This document shows, one piece after another, positions 8,682-17,512 of a stretch of 45,542 bases of DNA. Under the pieces are notes generated by a model. It was not told the origin of the DNA. It saw nothing but the letters and a program-made list of their open reading frames with translations, and searched no databases. The stretch lies in assembly GCA_934320895.1 (NCBI GenBank), contig CAKRFY010000022.1:1-45542 (forward strand). Reading direction: 5' to 3'. Each line of letters opens with the position of its first letter. The first letter of the stretch is position 1. The position numbers and the translations under genes are program-made. This DNA is from an uncultured Lachnospiraceae bacterium. GTDB lineage: Bacteria; Bacillota; Clostridia; Lachnospirales; Lachnospiraceae.

Positions 8682-8729
8682 GTCAAGCGGATATTCGCAA
8701 TCTGCTCTGTTATTTTCTTGATAGTGTTA
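8682..8729 (-). repeat. Dispersed about 50-bp element, copy A
   Basis: Read on the minus strand, this carries TAACACTATCAA, then CAGAGCAGATTGCGAATATC and CGCTTGAC. Nearly the same order of blocks occurs at 12689-12741 on the plus strand, and a shorter piece at 13919-13939. Function unknown. Confidence 0.5.
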
Positions 8730-8756
8730 AAAAATGAATTAACTCACATAGTTGAG

Positions 8757-8815
8757 GCTGGGTATTATACAATAAATGATGTTTTTTCTATTTGTTGTAT
8801 AATATCCAGCTTTAT
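8757..8815 (+). terminator. Long hairpin, probable end of the copper operon
   Basis: A 16-bp stem with one G-T pair (8757-8772 with 8795-8810) and a 22-nt loop containing six T. The tail TTTATTT is modest. It lies between copZ and the next promoter. The rest of the 292-bp gap holds only the dispersed element and the promoter. Confidence 0.6.
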
Positions 8816-8838
8816 TTGATAATTCTTTTTTAGTTTTG

Positions 8839-8867
8839 TTGACATGTGAAATGGCGTAAATTATAAT
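8839..8867 (+). promoter_or_regulatory. Consensus sigma-A promoter
   Basis: TTGACA at 8839-8844, a 17-bp spacer and TATAAT at 8862-8867: a perfect consensus, implying strong expression of the LRR protein. Confidence 0.88.
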
Positions 8868-8923
8868 AAAAGTATGTTTAACTATTGCATTAGCAGAGTG
8901 ATTTTATAGGGAGGCAGAGGATT

Positions 8924-11497
8924 ATGAATCGAAAAAAGAAAAGTATGAGAAAACGTATCTTGGCATGGATGCTTGCAGCGGGAATGGTTGTGTCGGGATG
9001 CAGTGTGAATGGACTTGGCGTGGTGAGTGTTGCAGCAGCGGAGTCTGGGACATTTGGAACTAAAAATAAAGTTAGTTATAGTATAGAAAATCAAACATTG
9101 ACTATAACAGGTGAAGGTGAAATTACTGGTTATTCTAATAAAGGAAATGATAAAGCGCCATGGTTGGATGAAATGGATAGTATAACTACAATTGAGATTA
9201 AGAATGGAATTACATCAATTGGAAGTAATGTGTTTAATGTTGCGTATGATACAAATGCAAATACTTCAAAGCCTGCCATGAGTGCAAGTAAGGAAAATAA
9301 AAGTGTCACTAAAGTTGTATTACCTGGTACGCTTACTAAAATAGAAAGTAAGGCATTTGCTAATTTAAAAGAATTAAAAACTGTTCAAGGAACAAAAAGT
9401 TCTATAAGTATTGCTAAATTATCAAAAGATGCTTTTGATAATTTTGACAGTATTACTTGGATAGAGCCTACAACTCCAACACCAGTACCAACTAAAGATC
9501 CGGCAGTCATAAAACAGGATCCTGATATCGGGGCTGTAAGTTGTGAGGAAACTGTTGCGCCTACAAAAACATATGATCAGGTTAAATTGACAAGAGCGAA
9601 TGAGACTGTACCTGGTAAATTAGCATTAAAAGAAACTGACTTTAATAAAAGTGGAAGTAATCAGTATGATTATATATTTACTCCAGCAGATGAATCTAAA
9701 TATTCAGAAGTGACGGGTAAGGTCTGGATTAATGTTGAAAAAGATACTTTAGAAAGTATCGGGATAGATGGCACTCTTACAAAAGGTACTTATAAATATG
9801 GTGAAAAATTTGAAATAAATGGTATGAAGGTTACTGCAAAGTTTAAGAGCAAAAACTCAAAAGATGTTACAAAATATGTTAAAGCGTCGGAATTAAATAT
9901 AGGAACTACTAGTGTTGATATTTCGTATACATTTGACAGTGTGACAGTAAAAAAGACATTTACTGGATTTAAAGTTGAAAAAGGTGATATCCCTGACGGA
10001 GTACCAAAGGACACAGAAGTTGCAAATAAGATAAAGACAGTCAGTGCGGCAGCATCTACTGTTTTGGGTACGGGAAGTAAATGGCAGTTTGCATCATCTG
10101 ATCTGAGTAAAACAATTCCTGCTGGTGGAAGTTTGGATGTTACAGCTACATATAAGGGAAGTGATGCTGCAAATTATAACACTAAGACAGCAACTGTGAA
10201 AATTAGCAGAGGTGCCTGTGTTGAGGATAAGACTAAGATTCTTTATACAGGAACTGGCGAAAAAGCACCTACATGTACTACAGCAGGTGTTGGACATACT
10301 GCCTGCAGTGAGTGTGGTGATACGATGACAACTAACATTCCAGTGAAGGCATTAGGTCATAAGATAGAGGCAGTTGCAGCAAAGTCAGCAACTTGTACTG
10401 AAAAGGGAAATGATGCATATTATAAATGTAGCAATTGTGGAAAGACTTATGCAGATTCAGCAGGAAAGACTGAGACAACTGTTAAGACATATGATGCATT
10501 AGGTCACAAGTATGATGGGCAGACACCTACATATAGCTGGTCATCAGATAATAAGACATGTACAGCTTCAATAAAGTGTAAAGTCTGCAATGCTACGGTA
10601 ACTGAGAAATCGAATAGCACTTGTAATCCATTGCAGCAAGCTACATGTCAGAATGAAGGCGAGGCTATGTATATGGCTGAGTTTAAAAATACGGCATTTA
10701 GCGTGCAGTTCCAGTATGGTAAAATTGCAAAGACGAGTCATTCACTTAAAAAGATAGATAGGGTAGAAGCTACAGAAACACAGGAAGGCAGCATTGAGTA
10801 TTATGAATGTACTATATGTAAGAAAAAGTTTTTTGACAGTACAGGCAGATCAGAAATTACTAATGTATCAGATATTATAATACCAGCTAAAGGTGTTACG
10901 CCTACAACAAAGCCGTCTGAAACAGCAAAGCCTTCTCAGACGCCAAAACCAAGTGATAGTACGAAGCCAACTCCGAAGCCTAATGGAACAAATGTACGCG
11001 ATACATCAGGCGTAGTTTATAAAGTTGTAAATTCTGATTCAAAAAATCCTACAGTAGAATATAAGGCATCAACAGCAGTGGTAGGTGGAAATGTAAAGAT
11101 AAAAGATACTGTTAAGGTTTTGGGAGTTACTTATAAAGTTACGTCTATAGCTTCAAATGCATTTAAAAATAACAATAAAGTTACAAGTGTGACATTGGGA
11201 AAGAATGTTACAAGTATAGGCAGCAGTGCATTTCAGAAATGTTCAAAGTTAAAGACGATATCATTAGGAAAGAATGTTAAAAAGATAGGTAAAAATGCAT
11301 TTAATAATTGTAAAAGTTTGAAAACGATTACGATTAAATCTGCAAAACTAAGTATCGCTGATGTAAAGAAAGGTGCATTTAGTGGAATAGCCAAAAAAGT
11401 TACCATAAAGGTTCCTAAAGATTGCTATTCAGTGTATAAGGCACTTTTAAGGTCAAAAGGACTTAGTAAGAAAGTTAAATTTAAAAAGAAAAGATAA
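8924..11497 (+). CDS. Large secreted BspA-type leucine-rich-repeat / Ig-like modular protein
   Basis: An 857-residue exported protein, probably at the cell surface. A signal sequence spans about 1-40; VVSGC could be a lipobox (lipid-modified Cys), or cleavage may occur at VAAA before ES. Modules in order: LRR_5/BspA-like segment (about 60-165), a proline/threonine linker, MBG/Big_3-like beta domains (about 195-430), and a region with recurring ALGH and CxxCG motifs (about 440-670, for example YYKCSNCGKTYADSAGK). A P/T/S/K-rich spacer (about 675-705) follows, then a C-terminal LRR_5 block (about 745-830, repeats of VTSIGSSAFQ type). Ligands are unknown; BspA-like proteins often mediate adhesion. 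No sortase motif. The start follows a GGGAGG site behind a perfect promoter. Confidence 0.85.
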   Translation: MNRKKKSMRKRILAWMLAAGMVVSGCSVNGLGVVSVAAAESGTFGTKNKVSYSIENQTLTITGEGEITGYSNKGNDKAPWLDEMDSITTIEIKNGITSIGSNVFNVAYDTNANTSKPAMSASKENKSVTKVVLPGTLTKIESKAFANLKELKTVQGTKSSISIAKLSKDAFDNFDSITWIEPTTPTPVPTKDPAVIKQDPDIGAVSCEETVAPTKTYDQVKLTRANETVPGKLALKETDFNKSGSNQYDYIFTPADESKYSEVTGKVWINVEKDTLESIGIDGTLTKGTYKYGEKFEINGMKVTAKFKSKNSKDVTKYVKASELNIGTTSVDISYTFDSVTVKKTFTGFKVEKGDIPDGVPKDTEVANKIKTVSAAASTVLGTGSKWQFASSDLSKTIPAGGSLDVTATYKGSDAANYNTKTATVKISRGACVEDKTKILYTGTGEKAPTCTTAGVGHTACSECGDTMTTNIPVKALGHKIEAVAAKSATCTEKGNDAYYKCSNCGKTYADSAGKTETTVKTYDALGHKYDGQTPTYSWSSDNKTCTASIKCKVCNATVTEKSNSTCNPLQQATCQNEGEAMYMAEFKNTAFSVQFQYGKIAKTSHSLKKIDRVEATETQEGSIEYYECTICKKKFFDSTGRSEITNVSDIIIPAKGVTPTTKPSETAKPSQTPKPSDSTKPTPKPNGTNVRDTSGVVYKVVNSDSKNPTVEYKASTAVVGGNVKIKDTVKVLGVTYKVTSIASNAFKNNNKVTSVTLGKNVTSIGSSAFQKCSKLKTISLGKNVKKIGKNAFNNCKSLKTITIKSAKLSIADVKKGAFSGIAKKVTIKVPKDCYSVYKALLRSKGLSKKVKFKKKR

Positions 11498-11520
11498 GAT
11501 ATTAGCTGAATTGATTGTTA

Positions 11521-11563
11521 AAAAGCCGGGCAGTTGAATTTAAACGATTGTTCGGCTTTTGCT
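11521..11563 (+). terminator. Terminator after the LRR protein
   Basis: AAAAGCCG pairs with CGGCTTTT, extended inward by wobble pairs, ending in a short T-run. Confidence 0.7.
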
Positions 11564-11594
11564 TAATAACAAAAAATGAAAAAGGAGAAAACAA

Positions 11595-12058
11595 ATGTTG
11601 AAAATCGAGAATCTGACAAAGATATATGGAGAAAATGTTAAAAAAAGAGCTTATCCTGCATATATGTTTGGAAGGATTGGTGAAGGTGATGTGATTGCTA
11701 TGTTGAAAAATTTACGGCTATTCTTTCGAAGGAATTTGCACGTTTTATATCAAGTTCCAATTACATATTAAACTGTGGACTTGGTACATTATTTCTTGTT
11801 GTATTAGGTTGTGTTTTTCTCGTAAAAGGCAATGCCTTGATTATTGTAGCAGGTCAGATATTTCAGGGTAGTGATGGGATATGGATGACATCTGTTGCCT
11901 GTGCGGCAGCGGTATGTATGACAGCAGCTATGAATGATATAGTAGTTCCATCAGTTTCGCTTGAGGGAAAAAACATATGGCTTATTCAGTCATTACCGGT
12001 AAAAACAAGGGATATACTTAATGCAAAGTTGGCAGTTCAGCATATTCTGATAGTATAA
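11595..12058 (+). pseudogene. ABC transporter relic (ATPase start joined to a permease fragment)
   Basis: After a good GGAG site the frame begins MLKIENLTKIYGE, the classic first strand of an ABC ATPase, but leaves that family within 15 codons and stops near 11770. In a shifted frame the DNA continues as a membrane permease fragment (KEFARFISSSNYILNCGLGT, later LIQSLPVKTRDILNAKLA), ending at 12058. The layout fits a deletion that removed most of an ATPase gene and the start of its permease, plus frame decay. There are no Walker motifs, so no function is expected. Confidence 0.7.
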
Positions 12059-12117
12059 AATCAGAATATGCATTAAAAAGTTACTATAAAAGAAACAAAT
12101 AAAAGGAATAATTTAAA

Positions 12118-12441
12118 ATGTATCAGAAGTATATTATAAAACAGATTGATGAGGCAGATTTTGGCTGTGAAGGACGACCGGAAGGTTATATACCTGTGGT
12201 GAAAGTCTATCTTGAAGATGAGTTTGGAATGGAAATGATAATTGATATGGAAGATGCAAAGATGTATGAGAGACAATTGGATGAAGGTGTAGAAGTTATA
12301 TTTGGAGAGGATGGAACTTTATATAAGGCAGATTCTTATATTGATCTGCTGGTACCTGATGAAAGCATAGGTCATATGGCTGATAAACAGTCTGACTGGC
12401 TTGATGAATATATGGATGCTATAGAAAAAATGGAGGAGTGA
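12118..12441 (+). CDS. Hypothetical acidic protein (107 aa)
   Basis: A small soluble, strongly acidic protein with no family I recognise. It begins MYQKYIIKQIDEADFGCEGR and has alternating hydrophobic strands up to residue about 80, followed by a helical tail (DEYMDAIEKMEE). No signal peptide or membrane segment. The AAAAGGAATA ribosome site and the tight link with the next gene (1-bp gap) support it as real. Confidence 0.6.
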   Translation: MYQKYIIKQIDEADFGCEGRPEGYIPVVKVYLEDEFGMEMIIDMEDAKMYERQLDEGVEVIFGEDGTLYKADSYIDLLVPDESIGHMADKQSDWLDEYMDAIEKMEE

Positions 12442-12442
12442 A

Positions 12443-12676
12443 ATGTTAAATCCACTTACAATGATGAAACTTAATCAGGCGAAAAATAAATTTATATCGA
12501 ATCATCCCAGATTTGCAGCTTTTATAAAAAACATATTTTCAAGGCAGATAGAAGCAGATACTATTATTGAGATAACAGTTAAAAGACCAGGAGAAAGTCC
12601 GATTACTTCAAATATGAAAGTGACAGAGAGTGATCTGGAGCTTCTTAGGAATGTCAAAGATATAATAAAGAAATGA
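12443..12676 (+). CDS. Hypothetical basic protein (77 aa)
   Basis: A small soluble protein, unknown family. The first half is basic and helical (MMKLNQAKNKFISNHPRF); the second half holds two strands (IIEITVKRPGE) and a final helix. Its ribosome site GGAGG lies inside the end of the preceding gene, so the two are translationally coupled and probably work together. Confidence 0.6.
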   Translation: MLNPLTMMKLNQAKNKFISNHPRFAAFIKNIFSRQIEADTIIEITVKRPGESPITSNMKVTESDLELLRNVKDIIKK

Positions 12677-12688
12677 TAAAAAAGTTTA

Positions 12689-12741
12689 TAACACTATCAA
12701 ATCAAACAATTAGCAGAGCGGATTGTGGATATCCACTTGAC
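12689..12741 (+). repeat. Dispersed about 50-bp element, copy B
   Basis: Blocks TAACACTATCAA, CAGAGCGGATTG and a perfect 12-bp palindrome GTGGATATCCAC, then CTTGAC running straight into the GGAGG site of the next gene. It matches copy A at 8682-8729 (opposite strand) and part of 13919-13939. Confidence 0.5.
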
Positions 12742-12758
12742 AGGAGGAAATACGAATA

Positions 12759-13490
12759 ATGAGGATTATAATAGTAAGACACGGGGATCCCAACTATGAA
12801 CTTGATACACTAACTGATGTTGGTGTTAATGAGGCAAAGCTTGCAGCAGAGTATATTTCAAAGCTTCCAGTAAAGGCGTTTTATGTGTCACCATTAGGCA
12901 GAGCCAGAGATACAGCTGCTTTTACCCTGAAAAAGATGGGGCGTGAAGCCAAGACTCTTGATTGGCTTCGTGAGTTTGAAGGACATATTGAAAGACCTGA
13001 TGTGCCAGGAAAAGAATCTATCTGCTGGGACTTTCTTCCATCTGATATGGAGAAAGATAATGGTTATTTTGACAAGGATGGTTGGCTTAAAACGGATGTT
13101 ATGAGTTCCGGAAATGTAAAAGAAGAATATGAAAAAGTATGCAGAGGGCTTGATGAATTATTAAAAGAACATGGTTATGAGAGAGAAAATCTTTACTATC
13201 ATGTTAATGAAGCGAATAATGATACAATTGTTTTATTCTGTCATTTTGGTGTTGAATGTGTTATGCTGAGTCATCTGTTACATATATCTCCTATGGTATT
13301 ATGGCAGGGATTTTGTGCAGCACCATCTTCGATAACAAGTATTTATACAGAAGAGAGAAGAAAAGGAATAGCATCATTTAGAATGAATGAGTTTGCAAGT
13401 ACAGCGCATCTTTATGTTGCTGGTGAGAAACCATCATTTGCAGCCAGATTTTGTGAATGTTATGATAATGAAGATGAGAGACATGATTAG
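12759..13490 (+). CDS. Histidine phosphatase (phosphoglycerate-mutase-like) family protein
   Basis: A 243-residue cytoplasmic protein of the histidine phosphatase superfamily. It starts with the catalytic RHG motif (MRIIIVRHGDPNY), has the typical SPLGRARDTA segment near residues 44-53, and the second histidine is likely in VLFCHFGVECV. The substrate is not evident; relatives act on sugar phosphates, nucleotides or cofactor precursors. The GGAGG site directly follows repeat copy B. The gene is monocistronic, ending near a hairpin at 13572. Confidence 0.85.
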   Translation: MRIIIVRHGDPNYELDTLTDVGVNEAKLAAEYISKLPVKAFYVSPLGRARDTAAFTLKKMGREAKTLDWLREFEGHIERPDVPGKESICWDFLPSDMEKDNGYFDKDGWLKTDVMSSGNVKEEYEKVCRGLDELLKEHGYERENLYYHVNEANNDTIVLFCHFGVECVMLSHLLHISPMVLWQGFCAAPSSITSIYTEERRKGIASFRMNEFASTAHLYVAGEKPSFAARFCECYDNEDERHD

Positions 13491-13571
13491 TGTTAGTGTA
13501 TCAATGAGTACACTGGTATATTACTGGTATAACGAATAATTTACACTAGTTGAAAATGATGTTTAAATAAA

Positions 13572-13615
13572 AAAGGATTATCACACTATTATATTAGTGC
13601 GATAATCCTTTCTTA
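13572..13615. terminator. Bidirectional hairpin between converging units
   Basis: A 17-nt stem with one mismatch (13572-13588 with 13595-13611). The T-run is better on the minus strand, so it probably belonged to the kinase gene whose remnant lies to the right. Confidence 0.65.
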
Positions 13616-13925
13616 TAGTATGTGAATAATACGGTCTTTAACATAACTGGATCTATAGGTTTGGTAAGATGTTCATTCATGCCAGCAGCCTTGGTTTTCC
13701 TTTTGTCTTCATCAAAAGCATTTGCTGTCATTGCAATGATAGGGATGGAGAGTGCATCTTCGCGTGGAAGATTTCGTATCGTTTTGGTTGCCTCAAGCCC
13801 ATCCATGACCGGCATCATTATATCCATAAGGATTGCATCAAACTCACCCGTATCTGATTCATTGAATTTATCAACCGCAATCTGTCCATTTTCAGCTTTA
13901 ACCATACCCCCAACTTCTATTGCGA
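13594..13925 (-). pseudogene. Remnant of a response-regulator receiver domain (end of a hybrid kinase)
   Basis: About 105 codons remain, covering the receiver strand with the phospho-acceptor Asp (AILMDIMMPVMDGLEATKTI), the IIAMTANAF segment and the Lys in HLTKPID. The first strand with the acidic pocket is missing and the frame dissolves at about 13925, beside a copy of the dispersed element. It closely resembles the C-terminal receiver of the kinase at 23520-26678, so it is probably the last piece of a paralogous hybrid kinase. Confidence 0.8.
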
Positions 13926-13939
13926 AGATCCACTTGACT
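13919..13939 (+). repeat. Dispersed element, short copy C
   Basis: ATTGCGAAGATCCACTTGAC differs from the matching part of copy A in two positions. It lies exactly where the receiver remnant loses homology and upstream of hcp. Confidence 0.4.
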
Positions 13940-14040
13940 TTCAGGTATATTTTTGGACAAATGGCAGATAATGTAATAGAGAGTTATCTGTTTGGGGCGA
14001 GAACAGACATAGACATATCGCCTAGAAAAGAGGTTTATAT

Positions 14041-15723
14041 ATGGAACAGTTTGCCAATAAAAAAGAAGCTGTAAAAGATAGCAAGCAGACGAAAATGTTC
14101 TGCTATCAATGTCAGGAGACAGCGGGAAATAAGGGATGTACGGTATCGGGAATGTGTGGAAAAGTGCCTGAAGTAGCAAACATGCAGGATTTACTTATAT
14201 ATGTGACAAAAGGACTTTCTGCTGTAACAACAAAACTTAGAGAAAAAAAGATTGCAGTCGATGATAATGTAAATCACAGGGTTACATTTAATCTTTTTAC
14301 AACTATTACAAATGCAAATTTTGATAAAGATTCAATTAAAAGCAGAGTTAAAGATACTTTACTCGAAAAAGAAAAATTATTAAAAAAACTTGATGACAGA
14401 GACAAAGAAAAACTACCTGAAGCTGCATTATGGAATGGTGATGAGAGTGAGTTTGAAAATAAGGCAAAAGAAGTAGGAATAATGGATACAGAGGATGAAA
14501 ATATCCGTTCATTAAGGAGTCTTATCACTTATGGAATAAAGGGGATTGGTGCATATTCAAAACATGCAAATGCGCTTTTAAAAGATAATCCAGAGATAGA
14601 TGCATTTATCCAGAAAGCACTTGCGGCAACACTAAGAGATGATATATCAGTAGATAATCTTGTATCTCTTGCACTTGAAGTTGGAAAAAACGGTGTGGCG
14701 GTTATGCAGCTTCTTGATAAAGCAAATACGGGGGCATATGGAAATCCTGAGATTACAAAAGTAAATATAGGGGTAAGAAAAAATCCTGCGATACTTGTAT
14801 CAGGACATGATCTAAGAGATTTAGAAATGTTGTTGGAACAGACTCAGGGAACAGGAGTTGATGTATATACACATTCAGAGATGCTACCTGCCTGCTCATA
14901 TCCTGCATTTAAGAAGTATCCTAATTTTGTCGGTAATTATGGAAATGCATGGTGGCAGCAGAAGGATGAATTTGAAAAATTTAATGGGCCGATACTTATG
15001 ACAACAAACTGTATAGTACCACCAAAGGATATCTATAAGGACAGACTCTATACAACAGGTGCTACCGGTTATCCGGGATGTAAGCACATTACAGGGGGAT
15101 ATGGTGAAAAGAAAGATTTCAGTCAGATAATAGAACATGCAAAAAAATGTCCTCCACCAACAGAGATAGAGCATGGGGAGATATATGGTGGATTTGCACA
15201 TGTTCAGGTTGTAAAACTTGCAGATAAGATAGTTGATGCCGTAAAGTCAGGGGCAATAAAAAAGTTTGTTGTAATGGCAGGCTGTGACGGAAGAGCAAAT
15301 AGCAGAGAATACTATACAGCATTTGCAAAAGCACTTCCAAAAGATACAGTAATTCTTACTGCTGGTTGTGCGAAATACAGATATAATAAACTTGATCTTG
15401 GTATGATCGGTGATATACCTAGAGTGCTTGATGCGGGACAGTGCAATGATTCATATTCACTTGTTGTTATAGCTATGAAATTAAAGGAAGCATTTGGACT
15501 TAAAGATATAAATGAACTTCCGATAATCTACAATATAGCATGGTATGAGCAGAAAGCTGTGCTTGTACTCTTAGCACTTTTGTCAATGGGGATAAAAAAT
15601 ATTCATTTAGGCCCGACACTTCCGGCGTTCTTAAGTCCTGAAGTCGTGGATGTATTAGTTGACAAATTTGATATTGCAGGGATTACGACCGTAGAGAATG
15701 ATATGGAGATATTTTTCGGGTGA
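14041..15723 (+). CDS. hcp: Hydroxylamine reductase (hybrid-cluster protein)
   Basis: A 560-residue cytoplasmic iron-sulfur enzyme. The N-terminal cluster cysteines are Cys21, Cys24, Cys33 and Cys39 ([20 protein letters not shown]). Hybrid-cluster ligands are recognisable in the GHDLRDLE region and in [15 protein letters not shown] and AGCDGR. The family reduces hydroxylamine or nitric oxide in anaerobes. A start at 14095 (MFCYQCQ) would match many relatives, but ATG 14041 has the better AAAGAGG site, which gives 18 extra N-terminal residues. Followed by a terminator, so monocistronic. Confidence 0.94.
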   Translation: MEQFANKKEAVKDSKQTKMFCYQCQETAGNKGCTVSGMCGKVPEVANMQDLLIYVTKGLSAVTTKLREKKIAVDDNVNHRVTFNLFTTITNANFDKDSIKSRVKDTLLEKEKLLKKLDDRDKEKLPEAALWNGDESEFENKAKEVGIMDTEDENIRSLRSLITYGIKGIGAYSKHANALLKDNPEIDAFIQKALAATLRDDISVDNLVSLALEVGKNGVAVMQLLDKANTGAYGNPEITKVNIGVRKNPAILVSGHDLRDLEMLLEQTQGTGVDVYTHSEMLPACSYPAFKKYPNFVGNYGNAWWQQKDEFEKFNGPILMTTNCIVPPKDIYKDRLYTTGATGYPGCKHITGGYGEKKDFSQIIEHAKKCPPPTEIEHGEIYGGFAHVQVVKLADKIVDAVKSGAIKKFVVMAGCDGRANSREYYTAFAKALPKDTVILTAGCAKYRYNKLDLGMIGDIPRVLDAGQCNDSYSLVVIAMKLKEAFGLKDINELPIIYNIAWYEQKAVLVLLALLSMGIKNIHLGPTLPAFLSPEVVDVLVDKFDIAGITTVENDMEIFFG

Positions 15724-15796
15724 TAATCTGTACTTTGTTTTATAACTGGTAGTTTGCTATATAAGTGTTTTTTATTTTGATAGGGAAGTTTACTAA

Positions 15797-15838
15797 AAAT
15801 CCGATAAGTTTATCGCTTAGCTTGTCGGATTTTTTTAT
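15797..15838 (+). terminator. Terminator after hcp
   Basis: A 12-bp stem with one wobble (15797-15808 with 15821-15832), a 12-nt loop and a T-run. Confidence 0.88.
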
Positions 15839-15859
15839 TTTGATAAAAGCTTTTAGTAT

Positions 15860-15888
15860 TTGAGGTAATTATATTTTTTTGTTATAAT
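15860..15888 (+). promoter_or_regulatory. Promoter of the D-serine dehydratase operon
   Basis: TTGAGG at 15860-15865, a 17-bp spacer and TATAAT at 15883-15888. Confidence 0.75.
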
Positions 15889-15926
15889 TGTTATGGTTCA
15901 AAAAGTGATTTTGGAGGAACTGAGTA

Positions 15927-17228
15927 ATGAGTGATAATAATGTGATAAATGATCTGAAAAATGCAAAAGAAACTGTATGGATAAATCCATATAAAGTGTA
16001 TGTGGGTGAGCGTGAAAAGATTAATGGTCATGGATTTGTGGAGTTAAAAGCGGCACAGAACAGACTTATGCGTTTTATGCCATATATAGCAAAGGTCTTT
16101 CCGGAAACTGCGGACAGAAAAGGCATAATAGAGTCTGAACTTGTCAAAATAGAGTCTATGAGAGATCTTTTAAATAAAAGGGGAGCAGATATAAAAGGAA
16201 ATCTATTATTAAAAAAAGATTGCAATCTACCAATATCAGGCTCTGTAAAAGCAAGGGGAGGAATTTATGAAGTACTTAAGATTGCTGAAACTCTTGCGGT
16301 AGATAAACATATGCTTCATCCAACTGAAAATTATGAGAAGCTTGACTTAGAAGAATTTAGACAATTTTATGGAAAATATACCATTCAGGTAGGTTCGACA
16401 GGAAATCTTGGACTTAGCATCGGGATAATGGGGGCAAAACTTGGCTTTAAAGTAATCGTACACATGTCATCAGATGCAAAGCAGTGGAAAAAAGACATGC
16501 TTAAAAATTGCGGTGTTATTGTGAAAGAATATGACACAGATTATACAGAGGCGGTAAGAGCAGGCAGAATGTCATCAGATGAAGATGAGTACAGCTTCTT
16601 TATAGATGATGAAAAGTCAGTTGATCTATTTATGGGATATGCCACTGCAGCAATGAGACTTAAGGTACAGTTATTTAAAAACGGTGTAACAGTAGATGAG
16701 AAACATCCGTTGTTTGTATATATCCCATGTGGAGTAGGTGGAGCACCAGGGGGAATTACATTTGGACTTAAGCAGATGTTTGGAAATGCAGTATATTGTT
16801 TTACTGTAGAACCTGTGCAGGCACCATGTCTTTTGACTGGACTTGTAACAGAAAAGTGGGATGAGATATCAGTGAGAGATTTAGGGCTGTCAGGAAAAAC
16901 AAAAGCCGATGGACTAGCAGTAGCCAAACCATCAGGACTTGTTTGTGAAATGATGGACCCTCTTTTATCTGGGGCATTTACAGTAAATGATGAGAGACTT
17001 TTATCATATATAAAAGAGGTGTATGAAAAAGAAAATGTATTTTTAGAACCATCAGCCTGTGCAGGATTTTTCGGGGCAGAAAAACTTATGCAGAGTGAAG
17101 AAGGCAAAAAATATGTTAGAGAAAGCGGATTAGAAGAATGTATGGAAAATGCAACTCATATTGTCTGGGCGACAGGTGGAGGACTTGTACCGGATGATGA
17201 GAGAAAGATATATTTGGGAGGAAATTAA
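15927..17228 (+). CDS. dsdA: D-serine ammonia-lyase (D-serine dehydratase)
   Basis: A 433-residue PLP enzyme that converts D-serine to pyruvate and ammonia. The PLP-binding lysine is Lys108 in SGSVKARGG. The phosphate-binding glycine loop GSTGNLGLSIG and the IPCGVGGAPGG segment are diagnostic. Length fits DsdA. No transporter or DsdC-type regulator is adjacent. It could detoxify D-serine or feed on it. The ribosome site is TTGGAGG. The next gene begins one base after the stop codon. Confidence 0.93.
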   Translation: MSDNNVINDLKNAKETVWINPYKVYVGEREKINGHGFVELKAAQNRLMRFMPYIAKVFPETADRKGIIESELVKIESMRDLLNKRGADIKGNLLLKKDCNLPISGSVKARGGIYEVLKIAETLAVDKHMLHPTENYEKLDLEEFRQFYGKYTIQVGSTGNLGLSIGIMGAKLGFKVIVHMSSDAKQWKKDMLKNCGVIVKEYDTDYTEAVRAGRMSSDEDEYSFFIDDEKSVDLFMGYATAAMRLKVQLFKNGVTVDEKHPLFVYIPCGVGGAPGGITFGLKQMFGNAVYCFTVEPVQAPCLLTGLVTEKWDEISVRDLGLSGKTKADGLAVAKPSGLVCEMMDPLLSGAFTVNDERLLSYIKEVYEKENVFLEPSACAGFFGAEKLMQSEEGKKYVRESGLEECMENATHIVWATGGGLVPDDERKIYLGGN

Positions 17229-17229
17229 A

Positions 17230-17499
17230 ATGTTTTATGTACCAGATGGAACAACTCGTTGTGGATATTATGAATGTAAGAAGTGCGGCAGCAGATTTCT
17301 TGATATTAAGATAGGCCCCGCTATCGTATGCCCTTATTGTGGTGAAACTCCTGACATGGAAATAGGGCCTGATGAAGAAATGCCAGAGATAAAGGAAGAT
17401 GCAAAGCTTGTAAAGATGCTTGCGGATGAAAGTGAGATAGAGAAGTATGACCAGCTTTTAAGTCTGGCTGTGACGGGTGGAAATTATGACTGGATTTAG
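17230..17499 (+). CDS. Small zinc-ribbon protein (89 aa)
   Basis: An 89-residue soluble protein with two CxxC knuckles (YYECKKCGSR and IVCPYCGETP) forming a rubredoxin- or zinc-ribbon-like fold, then an acidic helical tail. ATG 17230 is chosen because GGGAGG precedes it and it abuts the dsdA stop. Earlier in-frame ATGs lie inside dsdA. Function unknown; position suggests co-expression with dsdA. Confidence 0.7.
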   Translation: MFYVPDGTTRCGYYECKKCGSRFLDIKIGPAIVCPYCGETPDMEIGPDEEMPEIKEDAKLVKMLADESEIEKYDQLLSLAVTGGNYDWI

Positions 17500-17512
17500 A
17501 TAGGAGGGGGAA

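Noticed and set aside
13622..14074. Plus-strand ORF of 150 codons over the receiver remnant
   Set aside because: It is the complement of the receiver-domain reading frame and runs into hcp; the product has no recognisable features.
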